Assembly: GCA_964036275.1 (NCBI GenBank)
Contig: OZ038437.1
Coordinates: 550,001 to 614,000 of the forward strand
Reading direction: 5' to 3'
DNA length: 64,000 nt
From: Litoditis marina
Lineage: Eukaryota > Nematoda > Chromadorea > Rhabditida > Rhabditidae
Positions within the stretch are counted from its first letter, which is position 1. Each line of letters opens with the position of its first letter. A program made the position numbers and the translations under genes. Shown one piece after another: positions 24,401 to 37,300 of this stretch. The notes under the pieces are model-generated. The model made no database searches. It was given only the letters and a program-made list of their open reading frames with translations, and had not been told where the DNA came from.

Positions 24401-27400
24401 TATGAACATCGAATACACAACATTCTGCCGATTCTTATTCCTTGTAGTTTGATCTCGATGAAAGCCAGAACTTTCGAATTTCAACCTACTCGCAGCGTGA
24501 TCAAACTACAAACGGCGAGATAGAACAGAATATGCCGTATGGGCCTGCTTTTAGAAAAGGCAAACGCTTTATCCACGGCTCTATATCCCTTGCAAACTGG
24601 GTGCTGACCTGCTTTTTCATACTTTTTACGTCAATGTTCATACTCTAAACTTTCAGAGTTAAAGGTCAAAAACCAAATAACTACCCACCGATACATATCC
24701 CTGACACACTCGGTGCTGATCTGCTTAACCGGCAGTCCACTAAGTCCACCCGACTGTTCTCTATGGTCACTCTGCAGCGAGTCGGGACGGGAAATGGTGG
24801 TGTTGGAGACAATGAGGCCGTCTATCCCGTATTTGGCATCCATTGCTACCTACAATTGGAAATGTTTAATATTTTCTTCATTCTTGAAAACTGTGAATAC
24901 TAGCACCTTTTTAATCCAATTTGCACTCTTTTACTTCATTTGAAACTCATTACATGCCATTTCACCACATTTCGAAAATCAATTATTTTCCACTTCGCTT
25001 CACCCATCCACTGAAAAATCTGATTGTTACTCAACACACAACCTCAATAACCATTTAGTTGATAACTATATTACACACAACCACTCCGTACCTATCAAAA
25101 AGTGTGAACCTGCCCTCAAACTGGAAATATTGACTACCTGTGCAATGTCACTCTTCTCCGACTCAATCAGGTCGGGGGCTATTTTCAGAAGAACTTTCGG
25201 CGGCTTCTCCAACTTCAGCGAATCGATCGAATTCTTCACGTGACTCATCAGCTGAAAGAGAATACTTTTTGAACCGATGAATGAGAAGAAATGTAAGAAA
25301 AGAAAAGAAAAGAAAAAGCCGTGAAGAACCCACTAAAAGCGGTGCTCTGTACTGATCAATGATCGATCTTCAATTAGTGATCTAGGCAACAATGGTAAAA
25401 CTTCAACTGTTATTACTGTTATCAGACCCAGCGGTTTTTACTTTGATCCCACCCTTCCAGTCGAAATGCGAAACTTGTGCTTTGTAACAACATCAAACGA
25501 CAACACATATTTGAGATTTCATCACATCCTCTCTCGAACTCAACAATAGGTCATGCATGCACAAAACGCAAAGTTACAAAATGAAATAACCCAAAGAGAA
25601 TGAGTCTATGAAATAGGTTATGAAAAGAAAACTAGCCTGTTGTAGGTCAGTCTTCTTCTGCATTGACCGTAGTCCGGGAGTGTTGGGAGACGAGATATTC
25701 ACCACCAGGTAGTCGCAATACGGGGCGAAGTAGTTGACTCCGATCTCATAGTCGTGCCTGAAATGGAATACAAACTGAAATGAATTGAAATAGATTAGAA
25801 TGAAATATTGTAGAATCCGAACGGAAATGACACTCCAAAAATGATCATAAAATCACTGCAAAGAAATTCGTTTTTTCATTGTTGGGGTTGTATACAGGCT
25901 ATCGGTTCGCAAAACCAACCTTTTTTCTTTTGAACAAACAGCTTCAGGCAAGTGGCAACCATTAGTATAAGTGTATAAGTCAGCTCTATTGAGGGAGATT
26001 TTCACGTTTCTTCGATCATAATGTAGGAGATCACGTTGGAATAACGAAGACACGACTCTCTCTATCACTAACTTCGCATCTTCGGTCAGCTTGTTCTTGC
26101 CCAAATTGATGCCGAAAATAGCCATGCCATCCTTCCAGTCTTGTCGTGCTTCCTGAGACACAAAAAATCAATAATTCATCTAGAACACAAGTAGTCACGC
26201 ACAAATAAGCCCCAGCGAACTCGTAATTAGTGATACTCTTTAGATACTATTTTTTTGGAAAAATCCATTTTGTATACTACTGACGCATTTTCAGCGATCT
26301 TAAAGCATTATCACTTTAGTGGCTTATTTACCTCTCGTGGCAAAATATACGAAACACGCACATCGCGACCAAAGATTCTAAACACGTACAAGCACAGCAT
26401 TTTCTTTCTATAACAACTTCGTTTTCATAGTTTTCTTATTATTTAGCGATGTTAGTTACCGTTTTTGAACTTCAACAGTTCGAAATAAGATACAAATATA
26501 CATGTGAATACCTGAACTCGTGCCTGAACCTTTCCGCACCCATCACTGTTGAAGCCGTACCTATTGATGACACCCTGAAACAGTCAGGTAACGCGAACTG
26601 CAACATTTCGGCCAATAACCATTCCGGTTATCGAATTCAATTTTCAATGCAGTGAAAAATACGGTAAGTACTGTAAACAGCATGTGGTCATGACAATCAT
26701 AACAAAAACTGTTCTCTTGGAGAAAGAACGAGGAGAACAAATTTAAAAACTTCGTTTTTGAGTTGTATGGCAATTTAGTCAATGCCAAACTATGTTCTGA
26801 ACCAAAATCCAGAGATTTCCCTTCAAATAATCGTCAATTCAAAATGCCTAAATCTTTTTTTCGAGTGTAAGGCAAAGGAGTGAGATGAGATTAGTATTTC
26901 TAAATCGAAAGTCAATTCACCTGATCTTCCAGAAGTCGAAATACGCGCGGTCTAGGGTTACCTTCCTGTGGAATAGGAGTGATTGAACCTAAAAACAAAA
27001 ATATAAGAAAGTCAGATGGAAGCACATTACAAAACAATCTATTGCAGCACCTTCTGAATTAAACTCGAACTGTGTGCTGCAAGCATGTGAACACAGCGCC
27101 CGACAGAAAGCTTTAACGTGGGCCCAAAGATCTTCAAAATGATTTCAATTTATACCATAAAGCTAGAACTGAAACTCGATATCTACCAATGTGGAAATCC
27201 AAGTCTCACGTGTTAAATGTCTAATCTATTCACTGACCTATTTCAACAATGCCGAATCCGCTCTTCTCTGCCAGCGGCAATATGGCTTGTCCATTCTTGT
27301 CGAACCCGGCGGCTATCCCGATCGGATTCTTGAAATGATGACCAAACACCTGAAATTGAACCCCGTCTCTTCCTTACTAGGAGTTAACTACCCATTTTTT

Positions 27401-28560
27401 CCCCAAAAAAAAACAACAAAGAAACTTCAGGGCAACACTACATCTCTCGGTCCTAGTGGAATCGCAGTTGAAAGCAGCTAGTAACACCTGACAAATACAG
27501 AAATCAGCCATCATGAAATCATATACCAACCAATCATTTTAGAGGAGCACGAACTCTGTGAGAAGGATGGTTCGCGAATCAATCGAGCTTTCAACTACGA
27601 CTCACAATTAAATAATTAATGAACGAATTGGTGGAAAGCTTTGTTATAGAGATATCGACCGAGATCGGGCAAAAGCTCTATAAATTCAGTATAATGTGAA
27701 AACATATCAATCACGTTGCAGAATTGCAGTTTTTATTGGGTATTCGCTCATTTCTTTCGTTGTCTTTGTTACGATTCACACATTTCTTTTGAACCTCTGG
27801 TACTCTGGTTCGATGAATACTGTAGTCTGATTAAAATTTGAACTGACATCGCACTCCAGTTCGGGGTACTCCTTTCTGTTCCATCCGAACTTCGGTAGAA
27901 GACCCCAGGCACAGGCCCGGACCGCCCACTTATGCGACTCCTCGCCGTCCAGGTACTTGTGAATGATAGGCATCACCTAAACGATTACGACGTTAAGATA
28001 GAGTTAATTTCGATCAGTTATGACATTTGTCGTACCTCATATGAAGTATATACCTTCATCGTTTCAAGTAGACACTACACTATACGCAAAGCAGCATTTT
28101 TACTTGATTCCTATCTCCACACTATGAGCGAAATAACTTGTGTGGTTAATTCGGAACCGCGTAGGCTGGGAGAAACTTGCAGAATTTAGTTATACACTCC
28201 AGAAAACATTATATTTACGGATTAATTATAGGTTCGTATGATCTCAACAATACAACCTATCCTGCTTTACATACATGTATTTTCAAGGAATGAAGATATT
28301 ATTGATATACAACCAGAGCCTACCCCCTGTCCCCCTTGTTGTAAAAATTCTACGAGCCGTACATTCTTTAGGCCTATATACCTTACTAACCCATAACTAA
28401 ATATAGTATAGTATTATTATTATAATGAAACACGTACCCCCTTATTGTAGAAGTTCTCCGAGCCGTACATAGTCTCGGTGGCCCCATATCCGAGGAGTCC
28501 CGTACTCAATACGATCACCGTCGACTTGGTGATGTAGCCGGGAGCGAGTTTGGAGTACAT
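21490..28560 (-). CDS. DHODH: Dihydroorotate dehydrogenase (quinone), mitochondrial, class 2
   Basis: Oxidises dihydroorotate to orotate (fourth step of pyrimidine synthesis), passing electrons through FMN to ubiquinone at the mitochondrial inner membrane. Minus-strand exons: 28438-28560, 27848-27976, 27238-27349, 26921-26988, 26512-26574, 26073-26152, 25637-25757, 25138-25251, 24689-24849, 24171-24312, 21490-21576. They encode 399 aa, close to the human 395. Residues 1-41 hold a basic start and hydrophobic segment ([15 protein letters not shown]), the usual bipartite import and anchor sequence. FMN and substrate motifs follow in order: [50 protein letters not shown] (Ser is the class 2 catalytic base), [32 protein letters not shown]. 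The last exon ends [10 protein letters not shown]. The intron after exon 7 has a GC donor. The start was chosen by alignment to human DHODH; an upstream in-frame extension is possible. Confidence 0.96.
21621..21992. repeat. Near-perfect foldback in the last DHODH intron
   Basis: The left arm, 21621 to about 21770, is the reverse complement of about 21843-21992, with one mismatch seen over roughly 150 bp. Similarity then decays toward a loop of about 40-70 bp. The arms end ATTAGTAAAAAGTGGGGG. The foldback starts 45 bp upstream (in transcript sense) of the last DHODH exon, so the pre-mRNA would carry a long RNA hairpin near the branch point. It could be a foldback transposon or a recent inverted duplication. 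Confidence 0.9.
22273..22356. repeat. Short tandem duplication, about 44 bp
   Basis: The segment beginning CTACAATTAGAGACACCAAA and ending TATAGCCAT occurs twice in a row with a few bases between copies, in the last DHODH intron. Confidence 0.9.
22390..23275. repeat. GGCGCC hairpin array, period about 138 bp
   Basis: Paired GGCGCC palindromes separated by AT-rich spacers (TTTGGCGCCTATTGGCGCC and variants) recur at about 22395, 22540, 22675, 22815, 22955, 23093 and 23233. The last four are spaced about 138-140 bp and share AATTTCAGCTAAATCGGTTC between hairpins. This is a satellite-like tandem array with hairpin cores. A related GGCGCTGGCGCC sequence recurs at about 62,868. Confidence 0.8.
23276..23660. 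repeat. Flank of the GGCGCC array, with GAC-rich tract and CGCTTCGCGCG end
   Basis: Contains a short GAGGGACGAGGGA tandem tract (23388-23426) and ends in ACCAAAGACAACTCACGCAG, GCGCTTCGCGCG. A reverse-oriented relative of this end lies at 61,115-61,160, so it is probably part of a larger dispersed repeat. No gene seen. Confidence 0.5.
24013..24142 (+). mobile_element. Retroposon 3' ends with (TATTC)n tail, copy 2 and a partial copy
   Basis: ATTGGAGTGCCACATTT, a short loop, then AAATGTGGAAAGTCACAT, AATAAATCTATTC and TATTC repeats. It is followed directly by a second partial copy (AACACGTGGAAGTCACGTAT ... ATGAATCTATTC). Homologous to 20201-20275 in opposite orientation. It lies in the last DHODH intron, just downstream (transcript sense) of exon 10. 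Confidence 0.55.
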
Positions 28561-28943
28561 TCTTTCAGCTGGGAAAGGAACTCGGTGAACTGGAATTAAT
28601 CCATAACTAACACCATAAGCATAATGAACTTGATGAGAATACCATAGGATAAGCAACAACATTTAGTTAGATGGCGTGACAAGCAACGAGTATGGTCTTA
28701 TTTTGTTTACTTTTCCTACGGCGTTTAGTGTCAGTTTACTAATATATGCGATGCTCCAAACAAATCTATCAATGTTTCAACTCAGTCAACCGTGTTGAAT
28801 CGCGAGAAAATCGACAACAAGGTCGATACTTTCATGGGAAAGCACTCGTTCTCCGTACAACTGGCTATGCAGGAGTGTATATGTATATCGTTACATTTAC
28901 ATGTCTCTATGTTGTCTGTTTCAAAAAAAAGAAGACCACCAAC

Positions 28944-29623
28944 CTCTTCCCTGTTGAACTCGCTGACTTGACTTTCGCCGTCCTCGAAATGAAGAACTAC
29001 TCGAACGATTGGCTGGATATTCTCCACTGATTCGAAACTACTGCTACTTCCCTGAGAACTCCAACAATCATCATATTTCTAGGTCTAGGTATATTCAGAA
29101 ATCTAGGTCAGTTAAACTTCAACTTAGTGATACTGCTGCTACTTTCCTGCAAACATACACTATTCAAAATCGGAAAGCTAGGTTCTTATTCGCAATTATT
29201 GGAGTGTTTTGATGCAAAATCATGAAGTTTCACAAATTTAAATGGGAAAACGAATTATTTTCCGTAGAATAGTCACAACTTACTGGTGTGTGTCTGCAAA
29301 TAACCACTATCATATTCTCGACTCTCAAACACAAGTGAAGTGTGGCTAATCCAGTTTTTTGTTGTAAAATCTGAACGTACGACGCAAGCAACGAACAGGT
29401 TTTACGTTTTGAACAATGGTCGAACGTTACTGGTGTGTGGTGAGTATAGCGCGTTGAAATAGCTCATTACCCGTCATAGTTACACCATTCTCAATGTTTA
29501 TCCATCGCTGAGATAGTTACGAAAAGGTTAAAGGTCAAAACGGATTCACGTACCTTCAATGACCAATCGTACGTCTTCAATACTCGGCTTTGTAATAGGA
29601 GAGGAAGACTGCTTGGCATAAAC
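28944..29623 (-). CDS. Two phase-compatible exons of an unidentified protein or DHODH leader
   Basis: Minus-strand exons 29554-29623 and 28944-29026 have good splice sites (acceptors GTTCAG and AATCAG, donors GTACGT and GTTGGT). They read through as VYAKQSSSPITKPSIEDVRL, then VIEVENIQPIVRVVLHFED and GESQVSEFNREE. The phases match, and the second part looks like real protein, but I do not recognise it. No upstream start exon was found. If a weaker donor 4 bases on (GTGGTC) is used, the frame continues into the DHODH exon ahead of its start Met; with the better donor it hits a stop. It is either the start of a separate gene or an alternative 5' end of DHODH. Confidence 0.4.
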
Positions 29624-31326
29624 CTGAACGAACTATATTTAAAGAGATCGGACCATCAGACCACAAAATTCATCTGAGAAACAATGAGGTAATATCTAAA
29701 CCAGTCAACTCAGTTCACAACTCAATAGACCAACATGTTAAACACTATGCCATACGGAAGCCTACAGCCCCTCTTCAAAAACGGTGTGACTTGACAGATG
29801 TGAAAGTGAATAGATGTATTACGTGTCCATCTTCTTTTGATGAGTTTCAAAGAATAGCCAACTATGAAAACCCCAACATACTTTCCAAACACTTGTCGAC
29901 CAATTACACATGCAACCAGGTTGCATGCAACCAAAATGCAACCGGGTTGCATGTGTTAAGAATATTTGGTTGCTTTCCAAATGCAACCGGGTTGCTTTTG
30001 GTTGCTTTTCAAATGCAACCAAACACTCAATTTTTGGAGATTTTCCGGTTTTTAATGCAATTTGGTTGCTTTTGGTTGCATTTGGTTGCATATTAAAAGC
30101 AACCCGGTTGCATTTGGAAAGCAACCAAACTGTCTTTACACATGCAACCTGGTTGCATTTTGGTTGCATGCAACCCGGTTGCATGTGTAATTGGCCACAC
30201 TTGTCTCGTTCTTCACCCTAAGTATATACAACGAGAAACATAACATGTGTTCAGTGAAAACCAGAGAAACTCTTAGTTACATTTATTCCAATTATAGAAC
30301 TCTGAAAACCAATCCGACAACGAAAATACATAATAAATAAAACACGAAAAATCTAACCTACAGATAGCCCCATGAAACAAAAGTGAGAAAGCCGTACAGC
30401 TAAATAGTGAAAGGCACAAATATCTAACGAATCAACAGTGGTGTACACACTGCGTAGACAGTTCAAAAGTAGTGATAAAAAGATATATCCTTATCAATTA
30501 CTATAGTGTGAATGTAAAGTTTGAAAAAAGTTCAAAAGTACCGTAACCGTTCAAAACACGTCGCCACAAAAATGTGTGCAAAACCAACGGCGAGCGATGC
30601 GTACAAAACTACAACTCCAGCTGATCAAACTACAAGTGGAAGAAATAGTGGAATTACTGCTATTTCATATTACAGTGAAAACAATTTTGAATTCACAAGA
30701 ACATCGTTGATTCAGATCAAGTCACATGAATCAATTTGATGGTTGGGAAAGTTTCGCGAAGAAGTTCATGAATTTTCATGAATCAATGATTTCTTTTCAT
30801 GATTTCATGACAATGATTTCAGATCTTTGATTCATGAAAATGTATGTTCACACCCATGACTTCTCAACTGCCACTTTTTCTATCACATTGACTCTAGTCT
30901 GCTACATGCTATGAAACGAATAAGACACAAGAAGTACAGATTATGCACAAAAGTGACACAACAGAATAAAAGGTATTTTCACATAATACTGCTAGATGGA
31001 GCAGAGCTTGCAATCTACGTACTGAAAGAGTGTGATGAAAACTACTTGAACGGAGAACCACAAATAGATACTTATGTGAAATATTGTAAGTACTAATAAC
31101 CCGAATACACAGAATTTAACACGTAGACTAATAATCACAACATATTCGGCTAAGCTGCTACTTTGTATATCCAAATCCAAACATACATAATAACTATAAA
31201 CTTCAATCTCAAATACTCAACTACTTTATAGTTGACGAGTTTTGTACTTTAACCAAGTCAGGCAACATCGAGAGTGCACGCACAGTGAGAGACGCAGACA
31301 CGTCTACACCATCCAGATCAATGTGA
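29624..31326. other. Intergenic DNA and furin 3' UTR, no gene seen
   Basis: Between the unidentified exons and the furin stop codon. Apart from the GGTTGC foldback at 29904-30190 and a motif copy GATCAAACTACA near 30,628, I see nothing convincing. The furin 3' UTR must run into the upper end. A plus frame at 30911-31096 has no supporting context. Confidence 0.5.
29904..30190. mobile_element. GGTTGC/GCAACC foldback element, copy 1
   Basis: Long inverted repeat with termini TTACACATGCAACC and GGTTGCATGTGTAA. The whole interior is built from short GCAACC and GGTTGC words in both orientations, so it can fold throughout. No open reading frame. Related to 34647-34852. A non-autonomous foldback or MITE family. 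Confidence 0.8.
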
Positions 31327-34300
31327 CTATATCTCCACTGGCGGTGGTTTGTCCTCCATTATCGTACGATACAATTCATCTTCTCGTTCGTCGTCTGACG
31401 AATCCTCAATGAAGTCCACCTTGTCCAAGGCACTGTTGTAATGGGGCAGAGGGGTGTAGCTGAAACGAATGCATATGAAGGGTTGTCCGTCTTTTCCTCC
31501 TCTTCGTATCTGCCCTATCTATCTGTCAATTCTTTTTCATTGTTTTCTATTCACCATCATCTTTTTTTTTTCATTCATCAGCATCTGCCTACCTTTCTCC
31601 TTTAAGTGTCTTACCTTACTCTTTATACCCTCCTCTCCCTCCCTCTCTCTCAATACCTTTTCTCTAGTTAGCAAAATTTTCCTATACTCTCTCTCTCTCT
31701 CTCTCTCTACTTGCTTCTACCTCTCTTCCCGCTTCTAACTCTCTCTCTATCTCCCTCCCTCACACCCTCCCAACCACTCACTCGACATGATTCCTCTCAT
31801 CACGTAGACAATAGTAGCTGGCGAGAATTACAAACGAGATGACAATCACTATCAACACAGCCCATATCATAGTCCAGAACAGACTGCTACTCGACGAGCC
31901 ACGTATAGGATACTTGGCATTCGGAGAACAGTCCTCTGAAAATGTACAAATGTTAGATTGAACACGTGACTTTAACGTGCAATTAACACGTGACGCGCGA
32001 AGAGAAAATCGAAGCATACCTGAAGGTCGCCTCGAACAGCATGAATTTTGACAAAATTGAAACTAACAACACAACAGAATGGAACCTATTATACGAACAT
32101 CACTACAAAACTAAACTAACCGCAGTGTCCATAGTTAGGATCCTGACCGGCGGCACAGCACGGCCTGCAGTAGCTGGTCGACCTGTTACCGTAACCCTTG
32201 GCACACACGTCACAGCTCATTGGTCCTGAAAGGAAGTACAAACCATGTCACATCTATTCAGTTGAAATATACGCACTTCGTAACTAGAAGCCTTATATGA
32301 GACGTAATTCAAACTGCTTCAAGTTTTTTTCTACTTCTGTTTTCTTTACTCCAATGTTCAAGTTCTAGCATGCCCAGCCAAGTGATCAGCTATCATACCG
32401 GCTGGTAAACTTTTCGTCGAGAGCGTATAGATCAGTGAGACGCAGACTGTCTGCGTCTCATCAATCAGTTTACTTTATCGCTTTTGTGTCTTTTTGATTT
32501 TTCTCTAGTGAAAAGTTGTGCTATCCCATTCGGAACTTACTTTTGACTTATACGAAGATTATTTTGATGATTTAGAGAAATGACCATAACAATTCTCACC
32601 TGCCCCGTGACACAACTCGCACGACTCATCGCAGAGCCCGCACTTGCTGACGGCATTGATGTAGTAGCCGGGTCCGCATTTGTCCTTCACATTGATGCAG
32701 CGAGCCTGCACCAGGTTACTCTCGTCTGCAAATAGAACCTGTGGTTGTGGGATGATTTAAGAAAGCTCTCACTAACGTGACTCTTGTGCAAGACAAAGAC
32801 TGCGTTTTCCCGTTTGCATACGTGAAAATCAATGATTTTGCTTTCGAACCCGTGTACTTTCCCAATATCAGCGAGAAGGAAGCCTGGTTTTTATTAACAG
32901 AATATCTGACAAATTGGACAGCTCTGGAAAATGTTGGGAAAATGTTTCTCGCAAACTCACAATCAGCAATCAGGCCGGACGGGCATTTGTCCACGCATTT
33001 TCCGTGCAGCAAATCCTCCTTCACGTCTACCAACAACTGGGCGGCTGGACAAGTGTCGCAGACCTGGAAAGGACGAGAACTTTATAGGGGGTGGCCATAT
33101 CTGTGTAGTTCGACCTGATATAGGGTAGTATGGGCTGAGTGGTAGTGTGGTCTGCACAGACATTCGTGTTTGGGAATCGAGACTGAAACCCCGCGGGATC
33201 GATCCACTAACTAGGCATAGCAATTTCTAAGTGGGAATATTACCACGACATACACAAGACTGGTACCTAATACTAGGAACTTAATGACGACTTTTCTGAA
33301 CAACAGCGGATTCTACTGTTATTTATACGATTCAAGACTCTTCTAAATAACATTTGAGACTGATTTTCTAATTGAAATGATTTTGATGCCAAACTTGAAA
33401 CCAACCTCGGCCTGTGAACAGGTATGACAGTGCTTCGAGCACATCTTGCACTTGTCACCATCTAGGAAGTAAGTGTCATCGCAGTGTGGAACACATCTAA
33501 AAGTACACGTTTTGACTGACAAAACAATTTAAATCTCTAACCATAGCTGCGGGCTGCGCTATTCCTACTTTTTTGCTCGAAACAAACTCACAAAAACAGT
33601 AGTCATCTAGAATGCATAGAATAGGACTGACCGAACGCCTCCGAAAACACAGGTCAAACGATTGATCATGAATTCGAAATGCCGATCACGTCATCGTTTC
33701 ACACAGAAATTTAACCGTGAACAAAACATCGACCATTAGATAAATACAGGGTTCTCTCAATTCAAAGCGAGCCGGTGCGTGCTGCCCTATCCCGCAGTGT
33801 TCGTAGTCCGATCCCGTTGCTTTTCGGTCCAAATTCGTAACTTGAGGCATGTGACAGCATCAAACTACTACATATATTTGGCCCTTCTTGTGTTATAGTT
33901 CCGCTACATATCCACGCTAGACGCTACTCGTGATGCACATATGCTGCGAGATAAATTCACGATATATTGACTGATCTCCATCTGTTCATTCTTTCCGTTG
34001 GCAATAATGTATTAATTCTAAATGACCAAAACGTACTTGAATCCGTTTCCGGCCTTGTTCCTCATGCTTTCAAGGGAAAATGTAAATGTGACGGGCAAAG
34101 CGTGTTATTTTTCGTATTGAAAATGTGAACTATTGCCTCGCCAGTATTATTATTATCAAGATAGAACGTACTTGAACCCGTTTCCGGCCTTATTCCTCAT
34201 CGTTTGCGTCAGCGTCTTGCAGCTGAAGCAGGCGGTGGCAGAACCAGATTCCGTGCAGCCGCCCCTGCATTCTTCGTGACAGTTGCCGGCAGATGTCAGG

Positions 34301-37300
34301 TCTCCAAAGGCTACTGGCTCGTAGTCTTCGGTCTAAAAATAGGTTGTAATAGGCGAATACATTTGAGTTTGGAACTGTTTTTCTATAAATCAATGTGTGT
34401 TTTTAGAACAAGTTTTTCGCGCAGATGTTTCCTGCTCAGAAATGCACAGTTTCTGGCGGATGTCAGTTCTCCGAAAGCTCGTAGCCTTCTGTCTGGAAAT
34501 GAATTGTGTACGGCTTATTTTATCAGATTGTTACTTTATTGTGAATCATTCTTGTAATTACACTATATCATCTTGAACTGGAAAGGGGGCAAAATAGAGG
34601 GATATGTCAACATTTTTGAATTCGTAGAATATCACAACAAGGTCAGTTACACAAGCAACCGGGTTGCATGCAACCAAAATGCAACCGGGTTGCATGTGTA
34701 AAGAGTCCGGTTGCTTTCCAAATGCAACCAAATTGCATTAAAAACAGGAAAATCTTCAAAATATGAGTGTTTGGTTGCATTAGAAAAGCAACTGGAAGCA
34801 ACCGAATTTTCTTTACACATGCAACCCAGTTGAATTTTGGTTGCATGTGTAAACCGCCTCACAACAACAGGCACACGATGTTCACCGAGTCGTACTGAGG
34901 TGGCAAATGGTAATGTTTTGTCTATACGACGGCACAGAAGCCGATCTGGGAAAGGGAAACACAGGTAACGATGAGCATGTGCAACATTCTATTCTCGCCT
35001 GTTGTACCGAACGCGAATTGTCTGGTAAATTTTCAACAAATATTTGTACGGACTTAAATTATATTTTGAGATTGTCATCTAGTTGGAGATGAATTCCATG
35101 TGCATCGCTGATAATCCTCAATTAGCTCCATCGCTCAGAATGTCGAGAAACGTTTCATACCAATAGAAATGATTATTTCCAATGGAGAGATCCTTTTTCA
35201 AATTCGGCGCGGAACCACGAACTTGTCCTTTCTCTAACGAACATTCAATTTCATTTGTGCAACACTTCCGCCCGCACAAGCCGTCAACATGTAAAAACAA
35301 CAGCCAGCTGTCTGACACCTTGGTAGGGACGTAACGGTGTAAAACATACCCAAATCCGATAATGACCAAAAGTGTTTCTTTCTTGTGACTTTCTACTGTG
35401 TCTCTATCTCCCAAACTGATTCTGATCTCTCTCCTCTCCCTCTCTGCGGCGCGCTCTCTCTTCTCTGCTTCTGTAACCCTCGCTCTCTCACACATACAAA
35501 TACATTTCCTACATTTCTCTCTAACACATTCTCCTCTCCATCTCTCTCTGAAACCGAGACAGTCAGTTCCGAATTTGTAAGATTGTAATCTCTGTCCATC
35601 CAGTTTCACTCTTTCTTTCTCGCTCTCTTTCAGGTTCAGAGCGCGAATTCAATCGAGCAAGACGAGTATTTCTGACAAGATTTCTTCCGATTTGCATGTG
35701 TATCTTGAGTCTTGACTATTGATCAATAACACTCTCGAAACAGGCACATCGAATTATGAGTTGGTGGTGTAGGTTGACCGTTTTTCATGGAAATGTTTAC
35801 ATAATAAACCGTTGCTAAGACATATTTGTTCATACTGATACTTGATCGTTAGAAGTACAAGCCTTTTGAAGACACAAATATGTTCAATAGTCCCCTTCTC
35901 TATTTTCATTCAATATTACCGCGACTTTGAACCTTTGCAAGTACGACCATTTTAACAACATTCCAGTATTCAACGGGGTTTCTGCCAAACAAGGGGAAGC
36001 AGCCACAACACGTGAAGCCTGCTGGCAGCAACCATTTTCATCAAGCCTAACCATTCCCCTTGTACTACATCAAGAGTGTGGACGACAAAGTCATGTTTCA
36101 CTTGAAAAATTCTACATTCTGTCATTGCACGGTCTCGAATATGTGAAGGGTTATGGTTAGGCTAGCTTTAGACTCGTTTCCTGTATCCTTTTCATTGTCT
36201 GTGCTTTCGAACTCCATTCTCTGTCTACCACCACCAAACATAATCACCGTGCCCACAGAACATCCAGCAACAAAGATAAACAACAACACCTAGAACAACA
36301 ACAAACAAAGTCGCGTGATATGACGAATGTTTTATTATATCTTTTTTTCGCAATCAAGGCACACTGTCATATGATACAAACACGATTCGAGACAACGAAT
36401 CAATGAAAATGAGCATGCGCCCGGTGGCCCCAAAGTACTGCCAAACTCAAATTTACCTAATAGAATTATATTTTAGGAAAAGACGGCCTCAGCTTGAGAT
36501 ATGTCGGTATTTTCGGGCTCACGAGCTAAAACGAGTAGATCGAAAAAATCGATAAAAGAATACTGTTGCGCAAAGAGAACCACGAGTCGGGGGTTTGTGA
36601 ATAGAAAAAAACGGTGAGAATATAATAAACGCGGCCCTTCTAAATAGCAAAACAAGGCACACAATATCACCTGTCTTCAAGGGGTTCCTATAAATACGTC
36701 ATCTGATCATACAACAACACTGCTAGATAGAGAAATTTAGGTCGATGCTGAGAAGGTCCATATTCACTGTTACTAAAATGCAATTGTGAACCTATGTAGA
36801 GAGATATAACGGAATTATGAAAACTCTAGTCTACTGTGTGATAAAGCCATATACGAAGGGGACACCCCCTGCTCCCAAACAAAACACTAACAAATGAACG
36901 AACACGTTTTACGTCTTTTTCACGGCGATCCACCGAACATCCTACTAAAGACTGATGTGAAATAACTCTTCAAGCGCTCCGTACTGGGTGGCGACATCGG
37001 CTAAATCGCATGATAAAATGGTCGAAACCGTGGTAGGTCAACAATAAACTGAGAGTAGGTTGCGGTTCGTTACTGGTAGGAGGTAATTAGTTCATGAGTT
37101 GGTTTTCAGGAAGAGGGAGTTGTCATGCCGTCAGTGTTCACCACATCATCAACGAAAAATGGTCGCAAATGCGATTGGTACAGCTTGCGACACTTTTTAC
37201 TTGAAATCTTCGAATAAAACTTTATTTATACAAAAGTGTCGCAAGTCCCGTCTCTTTGAGTACTGTAGGAATGTCTAGCGCAGTTATACCCATGATAGAG

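Noticed and set aside
30911..31096. 61-codon plus-strand frame
   Set aside because: Reads plausibly but is isolated in the furin 3' flank with no signal, domain or partner exon; length is within chance.
32931..33223. Overlapping frames on both strands around the Cys-rich exon
   Set aside because: Shadows of furin exon 21 (32961-33063), whose phase matches its neighbours.
35118..35609. 163-codon frame on minus in furin intron 18
   Set aside because: Its middle is a translated CT/GA-rich tract, there are no splice signals linking it to the gene, and no recognisable domain.
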